Origin: Thalassococcus sp. S3
GTDB lineage: Bacteria > Pseudomonadota > Alphaproteobacteria > Rhodobacterales > Rhodobacteraceae
Assembly: GCF_004216475.1 (NCBI RefSeq)
Contig: NZ_CP022303.1
Coordinates: 3,968,001 to 4,032,000, forward strand
DNA length: 64,000 nucleotides
Direction: 5' to 3'
Shown: piece by piece, positions 8,766 to 17,394 of the stretch
Position numbering within the stretch: the first letter of the stretch is position 1
How the letters are laid out: the number at the start of each line of letters is the position of its first letter
Notes under the pieces: model-generated
Database searches by the model: none
What the model was told of the DNA's origin: nothing
Seen by the model: only the letters and a program-made list of their open reading frames with translations
Program-made: the position numbers and the translations under genes

Positions 8766-8776
8766 TGGGCGCATCT

Positions 8777-8821
8777 GCCATTTGCCTTCCAGTGCAGTGC
8801 AAGGCGCGGAAGGCAAATGGC
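8777..8821 (+). repeat. 14-bp perfect inverted repeat, possible terminator or operator
   Basis: GCCATTTGCCTTCC (8777-8790) and GGAAGGCAAATGGC (8808-8821) are exact reverse complements separated by 17 nt, starting 11 bp after the stop of the 177-aa gene. A stable stem-loop is expected. No T-run follows, so it is not a canonical intrinsic terminator; mRNA 3'-end protection or a regulatory site is also possible. Confidence 0.5.
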
Positions 8822-9048
8822 GGCTTGCAGATATTCGTTGGTAAATTCCGCAAGACAATTCTTTTGTATATTAGCGACGTACAATTCATTCCCCGCTGCA
8901 ATACAGGCAAAAATCCGCCGTAATTTCCACAATTGAGAACATCGTTTCAAAAATGCTCTAACAGTTACCTGCGCTGTGTTAAGTATACGCAAACGCGGGC
9001 GATAATTCAGCAATAGACTGAGGCCGCCCACAGGCACGAGGCAGTGAA
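8822..9048 (+). promoter_or_regulatory. AT-rich leader region of the secretin gene
   Basis: This 227-bp stretch has no gene and is clearly more AT-rich than its surroundings, as expected for the promoter of the secretin gene at 9049. It contains AAGTATACGC at 8981-8990, a 10-mer also present 121 bp upstream of the AraC-type regulator gene (22813-22822). Promoter hexamers could not be assigned with confidence. Confidence 0.35.
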
Positions 9049-11106
9049 ATGTATATCAGGCTCGCCGTTTGCGGAGCGCTATGCGCTTTGTTGATCGGGT
9101 GTGATCGCACGGACCCCAATTCCGACAGGCAATCCCAAGCCGATCTGGAAGACTGGAGAGCCCGGACAATCCTGGGCGGTTCGGACCCCGCAAGGGTCGA
9201 CCGACGGGAGGGCCGCATCTTCGGAGCCCGTCGTCAGCGCAATGACAGCGCGTCTCTTTTCCCAGGCCGTCAGCCCATTGTGCGGCAAAGCGAATTTGCC
9301 GACGAAGACGGCGCCGCCCTGGTCGATCTGAACCTCATAGACGTGTCGATCGAAGATGCAGCAAAAGCCTTTATCGGCGACCTGCTCGACGAGAATTACA
9401 TGGTCGATCCTTTGGTCAGCGGCACCATCAACCTCGAATCCGCGCGCCCGGTCACCCGCACGACGGCCATCGAGGCTTTTGAAATCGCGTTGCGCCAGAA
9501 CAATGCAGTACTGGTCCGACGCAACGAAATTTTCACCATCGTTCCCGTGACCGCCGACCTCGCTATCAGTACCTCGACAGCGCGCGACGTTCTTCCCGGC
9601 TATACCCTGCGCGTTATTCCACTGCGCAACATTGGCGCGCAGGAAATGGCGGCCATTCTTGAGCCTTTTGCACAGGATGGAATTGTCGGTATTGATGCGC
9701 AACGCAATATTCTTGTGTTGGCGGGAACGTCGGCGGATCAAAGAAGCTGGCAGGACACGATCAACAGTTTCGATGTCGACTGGCTGGCCAATCGGTCCGT
9801 TGGACTTTTTCCGATCCGGGGCCGCTCTGCCCAATCCATCGTAAACGGGCTGGAGCGTGTGGTTGAATCCGACGAAGACTTTCGTCCTTTGGTCGTGTTT
9901 GAGGTCATACCCGAAAACAATTCAATTTTGGCCGTGGCGAAAACACCCCGCGCCCTGGAGAACATCGCCGTCTGGATCAAGCGGCTTACGCAAGACAGCA
10001 CAAATGACGCCCAGATCTACTCGTATGACATGCGCTATGCGCGCGCCGAAGACATCGCGCCCACCTTGTCACAGATCCTTGGCATCGCGGTTGAAACTTC
10101 GCAAGCGGTGGAAGAACCGGATGATGCTGCCGTTCTTTTCGCCCGCACGAGCAACGACCAAAACGCCACCCGCGTAGTTGCGAGTGCGGCCAACAATACG
10201 CTCCTGATCCGGGCCACACACGACGAATATGAACGTGTTCTGGGAATTCTGCACCGTCTTGACGTACCCCCGCGCCAAGTCCTGGTTGAAGCAACTATTC
10301 TTGAGGTGTCGCTGGACGACAACCTCAGATACGGGGTCCAGTACTTCTTTGAAGGGGGCGACGGTACGATTGGTCTGACACGCGGCAGGCGTGCGACGAT
10401 CAGCCCGGAACGACCCGGTTTCAGCCTGACGCTTGGCGTGCCGGCCAACGTGATCATCGACGCGCTCGACGATGTGACGGAGGTCAACGTCGTATCCTCC
10501 CCCAACCTGATGATCCTGAACAACGAAGCAGCGCGTCTGGTGGTCGGTGACCAGGTGCCGATCGCCACGCAGCGCGCCAATGACCGCTTTGCCGAAACGG
10601 GCATCGCTGTCGAAACGGTCGAGTTCCGCGACACCGGTGTGATTTTCGACGTCACGCCCCGGATCAACTCTTCAGGCACCGTGGTTCTGGACATTCAACA
10701 GGAAGTCAGCTCCGTCGGCCCGAGATCGGGGGAGTCGCTGACGCCTACCATCTCTCAGCGGGTCGTGTCGTCCTCGATCGCCGTCGATACCGGAGAGACC
10801 ATCGTGCTGGGCGGTCTTTTTTCCAAGGAAAACAGTCTTGGCAATAGCGGAATACCCGGTCTAAAAAACATCCCCGTCGCCGGCAATCTCTTTGGGCGCA
10901 CGAACAAGCGGTCGCGGCAAACCGAGCTTTTGGTCCTGATCACGCCAAAGATCGTGAACAATCCGATGGATGCAAGGCAGGTCACGTCGCAGTTAAGGTC
11001 GCGCATCGAAGCTTTTGACGTCGATGACGCCACGCTCCAAGCGAGGATCCGGCCCATGCGCACGGAAAACTCCGCCTTGATCGAAGCGCAGGGAACGGAC
11101 GGTTAG
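9049..11106 (+). CDS. GspD-type outer-membrane secretin lipoprotein, probable T3SS pore (RhcC2-like role)
   Basis: A 685-residue secretin. Seen: a lipoprotein signal with lipobox L-I-G-C (Cys18); an N0-like domain (~80-165); N1-N3-type domains (~175-420, including Y-T-L-R-V-I-P-L-R-N and repeated N-x-I-L-V/A-V/L-A strands); then the secretin core (~425-650), with V-L-V-E-A-T-I-L-E-V, V-V-S-S-P-N-L-M-I-L-N-N and the C-terminal signature TIVLGGLFSKE followed by GIPGLKNIPVAGNLFG and L-L-V-L-I-T-P-K-I-V. These C-terminal motifs are those of type II GspD rather than classical SctC. No other type II genes are nearby. With the nolW-like gene supplying only N-domains, this protein most likely forms the T3SS outer-membrane channel. 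It is convergent with sctU, with 8 bp between the stops. Confidence 0.88.
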   Translation: MYIRLAVCGALCALLIGCDRTDPNSDRQSQADLEDWRARTILGGSDPARVDRREGRIFGARRQRNDSASLFPGRQPIVRQSEFADEDGAALVDLNLIDVSIEDAAKAFIGDLLDENYMVDPLVSGTINLESARPVTRTTAIEAFEIALRQNNAVLVRRNEIFTIVPVTADLAISTSTARDVLPGYTLRVIPLRNIGAQEMAAILEPFAQDGIVGIDAQRNILVLAGTSADQRSWQDTINSFDVDWLANRSVGLFPIRGRSAQSIVNGLERVVESDEDFRPLVVFEVIPENNSILAVAKTPRALENIAVWIKRLTQDSTNDAQIYSYDMRYARAEDIAPTLSQILGIAVETSQAVEEPDDAAVLFARTSNDQNATRVVASAANNTLLIRATHDEYERVLGILHRLDVPPRQVLVEATILEVSLDDNLRYGVQYFFEGGDGTIGLTRGRRATISPERPGFSLTLGVPANVIIDALDDVTEVNVVSSPNLMILNNEAARLVVGDQVPIATQRANDRFAETGIAVETVEFRDTGVIFDVTPRINSSGTVVLDIQQEVSSVGPRSGESLTPTISQRVVSSSIAVDTGETIVLGGLFSKENSLGNSGIPGLKNIPVAGNLFGRTNKRSRQTELLVLITPKIVNNPMDARQVTSQLRSRIEAFDVDDATLQARIRPMRTENSALIEAQGTDG

Positions 11107-11114
11107 CCCGGGCC

Positions 11115-12161
11115 TTATCCTTCTGGAAGCTGTCCAAGGTGGATTGCGCGGGCAACCTCTCCGTAAAGATCAGACGGGACAAGCTGTCCGGGGGCGCATT
11201 TGCTTGCCAACGTGTCGGCCAAAGTGGTGCTGTAATAGAAAGGAGTTGCCCGTTCAAAAGCGGATCGCATGTTCTTCAACGCCGTCTGGTTGGCTGAGCG
11301 GGACACGACCACCGGGATCGGCGTATCGCCTTCGACGTAGCGAATGCCGATGGCGCGTTTCTCGTGATAGATCACAAGGGTCGCTTGTTTGATCCCGAGC
11401 TTCTGCGCCGGGCCCTGGCTCATCTCCCTGCGCAGGCGGTTTTGCTCTTGCTTTATCTCGGGCGATCCGTGGATGTTTTTCTGTTCCATCTTTGTCTCCG
11501 TTTTGGTCATTTTCTGCTGGTCGAGGAAAAGGTGCTTTTGAACCGGCATATCCAGCGCGCCGATGACAAGAACGATGGCCGCCATCGCAAACAGCAGCAT
11601 CTGGGTGAGCGCATGAATGGCCACCAACGTGCAGTCGAGCCCGCACGGCGGAAGATGGATCAGCGTCCCGACAGCGCCGTTCGAGATCACCCAGCACGTC
11701 GCACCCAGCAGAACGAGCTTGAGCAGGGTCTTCACAAAGGCGACGATGGCCATCTTCCCGAAGATGCGCTTCACTCCGGCGATGGGCGACAGGTTCTGCA
11801 AACGCGGCGTCAGCGGGTCGAGCGAGAAGACGATCCCCTGATTGACGACGATCTTGCCAATGATCAATTGACCAACGATCGCGGCCAGGAGCGGGATCAG
11901 CAGGTTCATCGCGACGTTGAGATAAGCGATGGCCAATTCCAGAACGACCGCGTCAAAGGGCTCACTGGCACTGGCGGTCGTCACCACGATGGTTTCTGCC
12001 AGTTCTTCGAAGAGCGCCGGCGCGCGGGCAAGGATCACGGCGATGCCGACAAGAAAGCCCAGACCGATGGAGAGATCCTGATATTGGGCAATTTGTCCCT
12101 TGCCGCGCGCATCCTTCAGCTTTTTCGGGGTGGCGGCCTCGGTTTTCTCTTCGCTGCTCAT
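11115..12161 (-). CDS. sctU: T3SS export switch protein SctU lacking the NPTH cleavage motif
   Basis: A 348-residue FlhB/YscU-family protein. The family N-terminus is present (EEKTEAATPKKLKDARGKGQ, residues 4-23), followed by four membrane helices (~32-46, ~75-105, ~140-165, ~180-205) and a cytoplasmic domain from ~210 (S-P-E-I-K-Q-E-Q-N-R-L-R-R-E-M). In the family this domain normally cleaves itself at Asn-Pro in NPTH to switch substrate class. Here the aligned residues 265-268 are YHEK, flanked by conserved context on both sides (T-L-V-I before, A-I-G-I-R-Y after). The codons read cleanly, with no frameshift. It overlaps sctT by 4 bp and is the last gene of the nolB-sctU operon. Confidence 0.95.
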   Translation of the reverse strand: MSSEEKTEAATPKKLKDARGKGQIAQYQDLSIGLGFLVGIAVILARAPALFEELAETIVVTTASASEPFDAVVLELAIAYLNVAMNLLIPLLAAIVGQLIIGKIVVNQGIVFSLDPLTPRLQNLSPIAGVKRIFGKMAIVAFVKTLLKLVLLGATCWVISNGAVGTLIHLPPCGLDCTLVAIHALTQMLLFAMAAIVLVIGALDMPVQKHLFLDQQKMTKTETKMEQKNIHGSPEIKQEQNRLRREMSQGPAQKLGIKQATLVIYHEKRAIGIRYVEGDTPIPVVVSRSANQTALKNMRSAFERATPFYYSTTLADTLASKCAPGQLVPSDLYGEVARAIHLGQLPEG

Positions 12162-12976
12162 GGCGTCAGCATCCGTTCAAGTTCGAAAAGAACCAGGGCG
12201 CGTGTGGGCAAGGCCTCGCGCATGTAGCCCAGAAGAGTGCTGGCATAGGCCAGAATGAAAACAGCAAAGATCAGGTTCTTGAAGGCAGCGCCCGTGCTTT
12301 GCCCCACCATGTTGGGCGCAACCTTTCCAAGCCCCGCAACGGAGAGATCGGTGATCAGGAACAGAACGATGAACGGTGCCGCCAACGCCATCGCGGACAA
12401 AAACATCAGGTGGATCATCCGGATCAGACCGGAAAAGCTGTCGGTCGTGAAGGCAGGCATGTATCGGTTGAGCGGCCAGATCTCATAGCTGCCGTAAAGC
12501 GCACCCACCAGCGTCTCCATCCCGCCGGACGAGACGAAAAGCGCCAATGCGATAAAGCCGAAAAGGGTTCCCGACGCGGTCGCCTGTGACTTGGCGCTTG
12601 GGTCGTCGGTGTCCGCGTTCACGATCTCGCGCTGTGTGTCGGTGATATCGCCGGCGGCGCGGATTGCAAAAATGGGTGCACCCATGAAAAGGCCCATCAG
12701 CGCGCCCACCGCGGCTTCTTTGAGAGAAAAGAAGGCCACCTGCAAAGGGGAGCTGAGATCGAGGTTCAGCATGTCCACGCTCATCGGTGCCTGAAGCGGC
12801 AAGGCAAGTGCGATGGCAATGGCGCCTTTGGTCGTCCGCCCCAGCTGCACGCGGGTGAAAAGCGGAAAGACAAGCATCAGCCCGTATATGCGCCCCGACA
12901 GCAGGGCAATCGCGCCGATCGGCCCCCAAATCGCTTGCGAGAGCTCGTTGAGAAGATCGAAATCGAACGCGCTCAT
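12158..12976 (-). CDS. sctT: T3SS export apparatus protein SctT
   Basis: A 272-residue FliR/YscT-family membrane protein with about six hydrophobic helices spread over its length (e.g. IGAIALLSGRIYGLMLVFPLF near 18-38). The family landmark N-R-Y-M-P-A-F follows the middle helices. SctT, with SctR and SctS, builds the helical entry portal in the inner membrane. It sits between sctS (15 bp upstream) and sctU (ATGA overlap), the order found in most T3SS operons. Confidence 0.93.
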   Translation of the reverse strand: MSAFDFDLLNELSQAIWGPIGAIALLSGRIYGLMLVFPLFTRVQLGRTTKGAIAIALALPLQAPMSVDMLNLDLSSPLQVAFFSLKEAAVGALMGLFMGAPIFAIRAAGDITDTQREIVNADTDDPSAKSQATASGTLFGFIALALFVSSGGMETLVGALYGSYEIWPLNRYMPAFTTDSFSGLIRMIHLMFLSAMALAAPFIVLFLITDLSVAGLGKVAPNMVGQSTGAAFKNLIFAVFILAYASTLLGYMREALPTRALVLFELERMLTP

Positions 12977-12991
12977 CCGGGCCCTCCACCG

Positions 12992-13264
12992 TTACCGCAC
13001 CATCTTGGGAAAGTCGCGGAAAAGCGTTTCGGTGAACTCCGACAACGGATAGAGCAGCGACCCTCCGACAGCTGCGTAGACCGCGATGACCACGAACAGT
13101 TTGACCGATTGCGGCAGGGTCTGATCCTGGATTTGCGTGGCGGTCTGCAGGATCCCGATGAGAAGCCCGCCAATGATCGCGGCCCCCAGAGGGATGCCGA
13201 TAGCCACAAGAAATATCGAAAGCGCTTCGAAAATCGGAGCGAAAAGGGTCGAGCCGCCCATCAT
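12992..13264 (-). CDS. sctS: T3SS export apparatus protein SctS
   Basis: A 90-residue FliQ/YscS-family protein with two membrane helices (residues ~14-38 and ~52-74) separated by the conserved polar loop containing Q-T-A-T-Q-I-Q-D-Q-T-L. A frame extending further upstream was rejected because it would run deep into sctR; the tandem ATGs at 13264 and 13261 overlap the sctR stop (ATGATGA), giving the normal family length. It forms the export gate with SctR and SctT. Confidence 0.93.
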   Translation of the reverse strand: MMGGSTLFAPIFEALSIFLVAIGIPLGAAIIGGLLIGILQTATQIQDQTLPQSVKLFVVIAVYAAVGGSLLYPLSEFTETLFRDFPKMVR

Positions 13265-13923
13265 TGCGCTCCGGCATAGCTGGTGAGCAGTCCGGTCAGG
13301 ATAAGCGTCCATCCTTCCACGGAGACAAAGAGAAAGAGCTTGAACGGCGTCGAGATGATGCTGGGGGTCACCTGCGACATCCCCATGGCCATCAGGATCG
13401 TGGTGACAATCAGATCGACGGTGACAAAGGGCAGATAAATCAGGAAACCGATCTCAAAGGCCCGCCTGAGCTCGGCCATCAGAAAGGACGGGACGAGGAT
13501 GACCAGTTGATCCGGCGCCGCGCTCAGATCGGCGTCAGCTGGCCAGGCCTGCTGCGCGGCAGAGACGAAAAAGGCCCGCTCCTGTTCCGTCGTCAACGCC
13601 ATCATGAAGTCACGCAGCGGCACCTGCGCGCGCTGAAAGGCGGCGACCCAGGTGTCGAATGACGTAAAATCCGTCCCGCCTGCCTGGATTTCCGTGATCA
13701 TCGCGCTGGCAACCGGCGCGCCCACGAAACCCGTCAGCGCAAGCGCGATGGTGTAAAGCACGATGTTGGGCGGAGTTTGCTGGACGCCAAGGGCGCTGCG
13801 CAGAATGAAAAGAACGACGGCAACCTTCACGAAGGAGGTCGTTGCAAGCACGACAAAGGGCATCATGCCAAGACCCAGAAGGATCGTCAGCATGGTCAGG
13901 ATCGTTGGACCCTGGTCACCCAT
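13261..13923 (-). CDS. sctR: T3SS export apparatus protein SctR
   Basis: A 220-residue FliP/YscR-family protein. Start chosen at the ATG at 13923, eight bases inside the end of sctQ, which gives the usual family length (a longer frame to 14019 lies wholly within sctQ). Seen: an N-terminal pair of hydrophobic helices with T-S-F-V-K-V and L-R-S-A-L-G-V-Q-Q-T-P-P-N (the FliP hallmark), a periplasmic-side loop, and two C-terminal helices with A-F-E-I-G-F, DLIVTTILMAMGM and P-F-K-L-F-L-F-V. No cleavable signal is apparent. It forms the core of the export gate with SctS and SctT. Confidence 0.95.
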   Translation of the reverse strand: MGDQGPTILTMLTILLGLGMMPFVVLATTSFVKVAVVLFILRSALGVQQTPPNIVLYTIALALTGFVGAPVASAMITEIQAGGTDFTSFDTWVAAFQRAQVPLRDFMMALTTEQERAFFVSAAQQAWPADADLSAAPDQLVILVPSFLMAELRRAFEIGFLIYLPFVTVDLIVTTILMAMGMSQVTPSIISTPFKLFLFVSVEGWTLILTGLLTSYAGAQ

Positions 13924-14962
13924 GGTCGCAGAGACGAACGATCTGGACGGCGACCGTATCGCCGATCTGGACCAGCGCCCCCCGGGCAATCCGCCGACCG
14001 TTGGCCAGCAGCGCCACATCGTCCAGCGACAGATCCGGAAGGTCGATCAGCTGACCCGGGCCTAACCGGTCAAGCTCGTTTATGGTCAAGCCGACACGGG
14101 CCACCTCGATCCGCAAGGTGACGGTAATGTCCTCGATCATACCGGTCGGCAGGCTCAGGTCCGCCTCGTCCTCGGTTGATATCTCAGATAGCTGTTCCAT
14201 GCTCCAGGTCTCCTCAACGACAAGCTGCCCCGCCTCAATCCTAACCGGCGCGCACCAGCCCTGCAGGCAAAGCAACCCTTGGTTCGGATGGATCGCCCTT
14301 TGGGGAAGGATGACATCCTGCACTTTAAGCCCCCGCAGATCCGCAACCGGGATCCGGCAGCACCCGATTTCGAGACTGGGGAAAACCGGGATACGGTCCT
14401 TGGCCGTCCCAATCCGATTTGGTCTGGATCGCTTGAAGATCTCTGCAAGCGCACGGGGCGTGTCGCAGATCAGCCTGGTGCTGACTGTCAGGCTCTCGAG
14501 CTGGAACGCTATGCCTTCCACCAGGGACTGATCGGGGGGGTCTGATACCCCGACACAGGTGGTGTGGGACATCGCCTTCGACTCAACACCGGTCAGAAGA
14601 CGGTCGAAAGCTACGTCAATCGTGTGCGCGGCCGTCAGTGGGTCCGACAGGCTCTTCAAGGCCGCCCGCCCGCCTTGGCGCATCACCGCGCCGCGCACGA
14701 GGCGCCAGGGCACATAAAACCCAAGCTCGATGCCCGAGGCCGAAAAGCGCAGGCGACAGGTCTCGGCAACGGGATGGAGGCCCGGCCTGAGCGACGCGAA
14801 GACCTCCAATTCGTAAATCTGTGAGAGGATGTCGCTCAGCACCGAAACACGGGATGCCCGGATTGCGGTCTCCGCGCTCTGGCCCGGCGTCTGCTGTGTC
14901 AGACGGAGCGGAACCGGCTCGCCGAAAGGGAGGCTGGCATGCATCATCACGGGCTGCTCCAT
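13916..14962 (-). CDS. sctQ: T3SS cytoplasmic ring/sorting platform protein SctQ
   Basis: A 348-residue protein ending in a SpoA (FliN-type surface presentation) domain at ~270-345, with V-T-L-R-I-E-V-A-R-V-G-L and a P-G-x-L-I-D-L strand. The N-terminal two-thirds is poorly conserved, as usual for SctQ. SctQ forms the pods of the cytoplasmic sorting platform with SctK and SctL. It overlaps the sctO-like gene by 16 bp and sctR by 8 bp. Many SctQ genes have an internal start yielding a separate C-terminal fragment; a Met at ~residue 273 could serve, but this is not shown. Confidence 0.88.
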   Translation of the reverse strand: MEQPVMMHASLPFGEPVPLRLTQQTPGQSAETAIRASRVSVLSDILSQIYELEVFASLRPGLHPVAETCRLRFSASGIELGFYVPWRLVRGAVMRQGGRAALKSLSDPLTAAHTIDVAFDRLLTGVESKAMSHTTCVGVSDPPDQSLVEGIAFQLESLTVSTRLICDTPRALAEIFKRSRPNRIGTAKDRIPVFPSLEIGCCRIPVADLRGLKVQDVILPQRAIHPNQGLLCLQGWCAPVRIEAGQLVVEETWSMEQLSEISTEDEADLSLPTGMIEDITVTLRIEVARVGLTINELDRLGPGQLIDLPDLSLDDVALLANGRRIARGALVQIGDTVAVQIVRLCDHG

Positions 14963-15450
14963 GACTGATATTGTTCGGCAAGCGCATCATCGGCAGCGTT
15001 GGCCCTTCGGCGGCTCAGCCGGCGGCGTTCCGGTTTGACCGATGTGTCGTAAAACTGGGCGATGGCCTCAGCGGCCCGGCGGGCGGCCTGTTCTTCGATC
15101 TGCGCGCGCTCAAGCGCCTCGCTCGCCTCAGACAGCGCGTCGATGCTTTCTCGAAGCTGATCGGCAGCCCTTATGACGGTCTGCTGTATCGCTTCCAGCC
15201 TCAGGGCAATTCCATGGAACCGCCCGTCCGCCAGCGGTTGACCCGGCAAAGCGCGGTAGAGTTCCGCTTCGGCCTCCTGTGCCTCCCGCCGGGATATATC
15301 CAATTTCTGTCGGTCCTCCGCAGCGACTTGGCTTTGTTTCAGCATGCGCCGCCTTTGGCGCGCCACGGCCCGCTGCGCCTGTTCCGCGCGCCGGATCTTG
15401 AGCCGCTTTAGCTGGTCAGCAGTCTCGATAGTCGCCTCAGACATCGACAT
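14947..15450 (-). CDS. sctO: T3SS stalk protein SctO (YscO/FliJ-like)
   Basis: A 167-residue, highly charged protein that is almost entirely predicted helix, with two long heptad-rich stretches (residues ~15-70 and ~85-145) typical of the antiparallel coiled coil of SctO/FliJ. SctO inserts into the ATPase hexamer and contacts SctV. Sequence is poorly conserved in this family, so the call rests on length, coiled-coil character and its position directly between sctN and sctQ, with a 14-bp overlap with sctN. It corresponds to the y4yJ position of rhizobial loci. Confidence 0.8.
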   Translation of the reverse strand: MSMSEATIETADQLKRLKIRRAEQAQRAVARQRRRMLKQSQVAAEDRQKLDISRREAQEAEAELYRALPGQPLADGRFHGIALRLEAIQQTVIRAADQLRESIDALSEASEALERAQIEEQAARRAAEAIAQFYDTSVKPERRRLSRRRANAADDALAEQYQSWSSP

Positions 15451-16792
15451 TGTTCGAGTTGCCCTCCGCCAGTTGCGACATGATTTGCGCCAGTTGGTCT
15501 CTGGTGTCGGAAAACGCCTGCGGCATGTTCGCGTCCTGAACCAGAAAGGCGCGGATCGCGGGATAGAGCGCGATGGCCCGATCGGCGACAGGATCCGAAC
15601 CAGCCTCGTACTCGCCGCAGCGCACCAGAAACTCCACGTCGCGATACGCCGCCAGCATGCGCCGCAGATCGGCGGCTTCTGTCACATGCTCACGGCTCAC
15701 AACCGCATCCATCAGGCGGCTTCGGCTCCGCAGCAGATCAATGGCCGGATAGTGATTTTCACGGGCCAGCTCTGCGGACAGAACCAGATGACCATCGAGG
15801 ATCCCGCGCACCTCTTCGGCAACGGGATCATCCTCGCCATCGCCTTCCACGAGCACCGTATAAAAAGCGGTGATCGTGCCCTTCGCCGCCGGGCCCGCAC
15901 GCTCTAAAAGGTCAGGCAAGCCCGAAAAGGTCGACACTGGAAAGCCCCGCCGTACCGGGGCCTCACCTGCGGCGAGGCCCACCTCCCGCTGCGCCCGAGC
16001 AAAGCGGGTCAGGCTGTCGATCAGCAGCAGGACGTTCTGCCCCTGGTCCCTAAAGTATTCTGCCACGGATGTCGCGGCATAGGCGGCGAGCATACGTTCT
16101 CCGGCAGGCCGGTCCGAGGTCGACGCCACAATGACGCCGCGCCTGCGGGCGGTATCATCAAGCTGATGTTCAAAAAATTCCCGAACCTCCCGGCCGCGTT
16201 CGCCTATCATGCCAATGACGCAGGTCTGGGCGGTGCATCCCTTCACGATAGAGGCCATGAGCGTCGATTTTCCGCCGCCCGCCTCGCCGAAAATACCCAC
16301 GCGCTGTCCGATAGCGGTGGTTGCGACGGCATCGATGGACCGGACACCCACGGGAAAGGGTTTATCAATGACGGGCCGGCTCATCGGGTCTGGCGCGGCG
16401 GCATGTGCCGACACGTCCCTACCTGATCCCGATATGGGCCCTGCCCCGTCGATCGGCGTCAGTCTCGCATCCACGACCCGTCCCAGAAGATCCGGACCGG
16501 CGCGAAGGGTGAGCCCTTCGCCGCACGGGCGTACCATCGTTTGCGGCCCGATCCCCGTCAGGCTCCCAAGCGGGCTCAAGATCGCGGTATCGCCGGAGAA
16601 GCCGACGATCTGCCCCTCTATCAGCATCTCACCCGCATCGTCGAGCAATTCGCATATCGCACCGATCCTGCCATGCGGGACATGCGCATGAACCACCGTC
16701 CCGCGAACCGCTGTGACCTGGCCAAGCGGGCGACGCGGTTGATGCCGCTCAAGCCTTTCGCTGATTTCCGAGAGAAATTGCGCGCCCGTCAT
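15437..16792 (-). CDS. sctN: T3SS ATPase SctN
   Basis: A 451-residue F1-like hexameric ATPase that unfolds substrates and releases chaperones at the base of the export gate. Seen: an N-terminal beta-barrel domain (~25-90), Walker A GEAGGGKST at 169-177, GMIGERGREV with the catalytic Glu at ~198, Walker B VLLLIDS ending at Asp259, the L-T-R-F-A-R-A-Q-R-E motif, and a helical C-terminal domain (P-A-I-R-A-F-L-V-Q). All catalytic residues are intact. The start overlaps the sctL stop (ATGA). The neighbours assign it to the T3SS rather than to flagellar FliI. Confidence 0.96.
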   Translation of the reverse strand: MTGAQFLSEISERLERHQPRRPLGQVTAVRGTVVHAHVPHGRIGAICELLDDAGEMLIEGQIVGFSGDTAILSPLGSLTGIGPQTMVRPCGEGLTLRAGPDLLGRVVDARLTPIDGAGPISGSGRDVSAHAAAPDPMSRPVIDKPFPVGVRSIDAVATTAIGQRVGIFGEAGGGKSTLMASIVKGCTAQTCVIGMIGERGREVREFFEHQLDDTARRRGVIVASTSDRPAGERMLAAYAATSVAEYFRDQGQNVLLLIDSLTRFARAQREVGLAAGEAPVRRGFPVSTFSGLPDLLERAGPAAKGTITAFYTVLVEGDGEDDPVAEEVRGILDGHLVLSAELARENHYPAIDLLRSRSRLMDAVVSREHVTEAADLRRMLAAYRDVEFLVRCGEYEAGSDPVADRAIALYPAIRAFLVQDANMPQAFSDTRDQLAQIMSQLAEGNSNNVDV

Positions 16793-17394
16793 CGGCTTGC
16801 CCGTGTAGTCAGCGCCGTCTGGATCGCGCGCAATTGTCTGTCAGGGTCGATGGCGATGCGGTCCGGGCCGACTTGCAGGGTAATGGCATTTTTCGGATCT
16901 CCGGGATCGACCTCCAGGGTAATCTGCATCCCCGATGCCATGATTTCAGCGTGGATCGCCTGCCGTATGTCTTCGGGCATCGCGGCCGGGATGCACAGTC
17001 TCATCTCATCCGCCTGCCGATGCTCGGCCAGAGCAACCTTTACGATGCGGCCCAGCCGGTCCGCCTCTGGCATCTCGCCGATCAATTGTCGTGCGATCTT
17101 GAGCGCAAGGGTGATGAGGGCTTCGTCCTCCAGCGTGCGCGCCTGTCGCCACGTTCGCATCTCCTTCAACGCCTGATGGAAAGCCATCTCCATGCCCAGG
17201 CACTGACCGATACGAAACCCCTTCGCCATCGCCCGGAAATATCCCCGCCGGAGCAGCCGTTTGCGATCGCTGAGACGCGCCTCAAGCCGGTTTTTAAGCC
17301 GCGAGACAGAGCACAGATCCGCGATTTCGGCGGCGCGAACAATCTGCCCCGGTTGCGGGGTCGGAACCGTATCGGGCCAATCAAACCGTCTCAT
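16789..17394 (-). CDS. sctL: T3SS ATPase stator SctL (NolV-like)
   Basis: A 201-residue FliH/YscL-type protein. The N-terminal ~90 residues are helical, and the C-terminal half is the peripheral-stalk domain with I-A-R-Q-L-I-G-E-M-P, R-L-C-I-P-A-A and the closing strand L-Q-V-G-P-D-R-I-A-I-D-P. It links SctN to SctQ and restrains the ATPase. The position between the sctK-like gene (14-bp overlap) and sctN is that of nolV in the rhizobial nolBTUV operon. Confidence 0.88.
   Translation of the reverse strand: MRRFDWPDTVPTPQPGQIVRAAEIADLCSVSRLKNRLEARLSDRKRLLRRGYFRAMAKGFRIGQCLGMEMAFHQALKEMRTWRQARTLEDEALITLALKIARQLIGEMPEADRLGRIVKVALAEHRQADEMRLCIPAAMPEDIRQAIHAEIMASGMQITLEVDPGDPKNAITLQVGPDRIAIDPDRQLRAIQTALTTRASR

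Noticed and set aside
9049..11106. A type II secretion system, suggested by the GspD-type secretin
   Set aside because: No gspC, E, F, G or L-type gene is near it; it lies inside a T3SS locus that otherwise lacks a pore, so a T3SS role is more likely.
11364..12227. 287-codon forward frame opposite sctU
   Set aside because: Antisense to a certain SctU gene; the translation is a low-complexity His/Arg/Gln-rich mirror.
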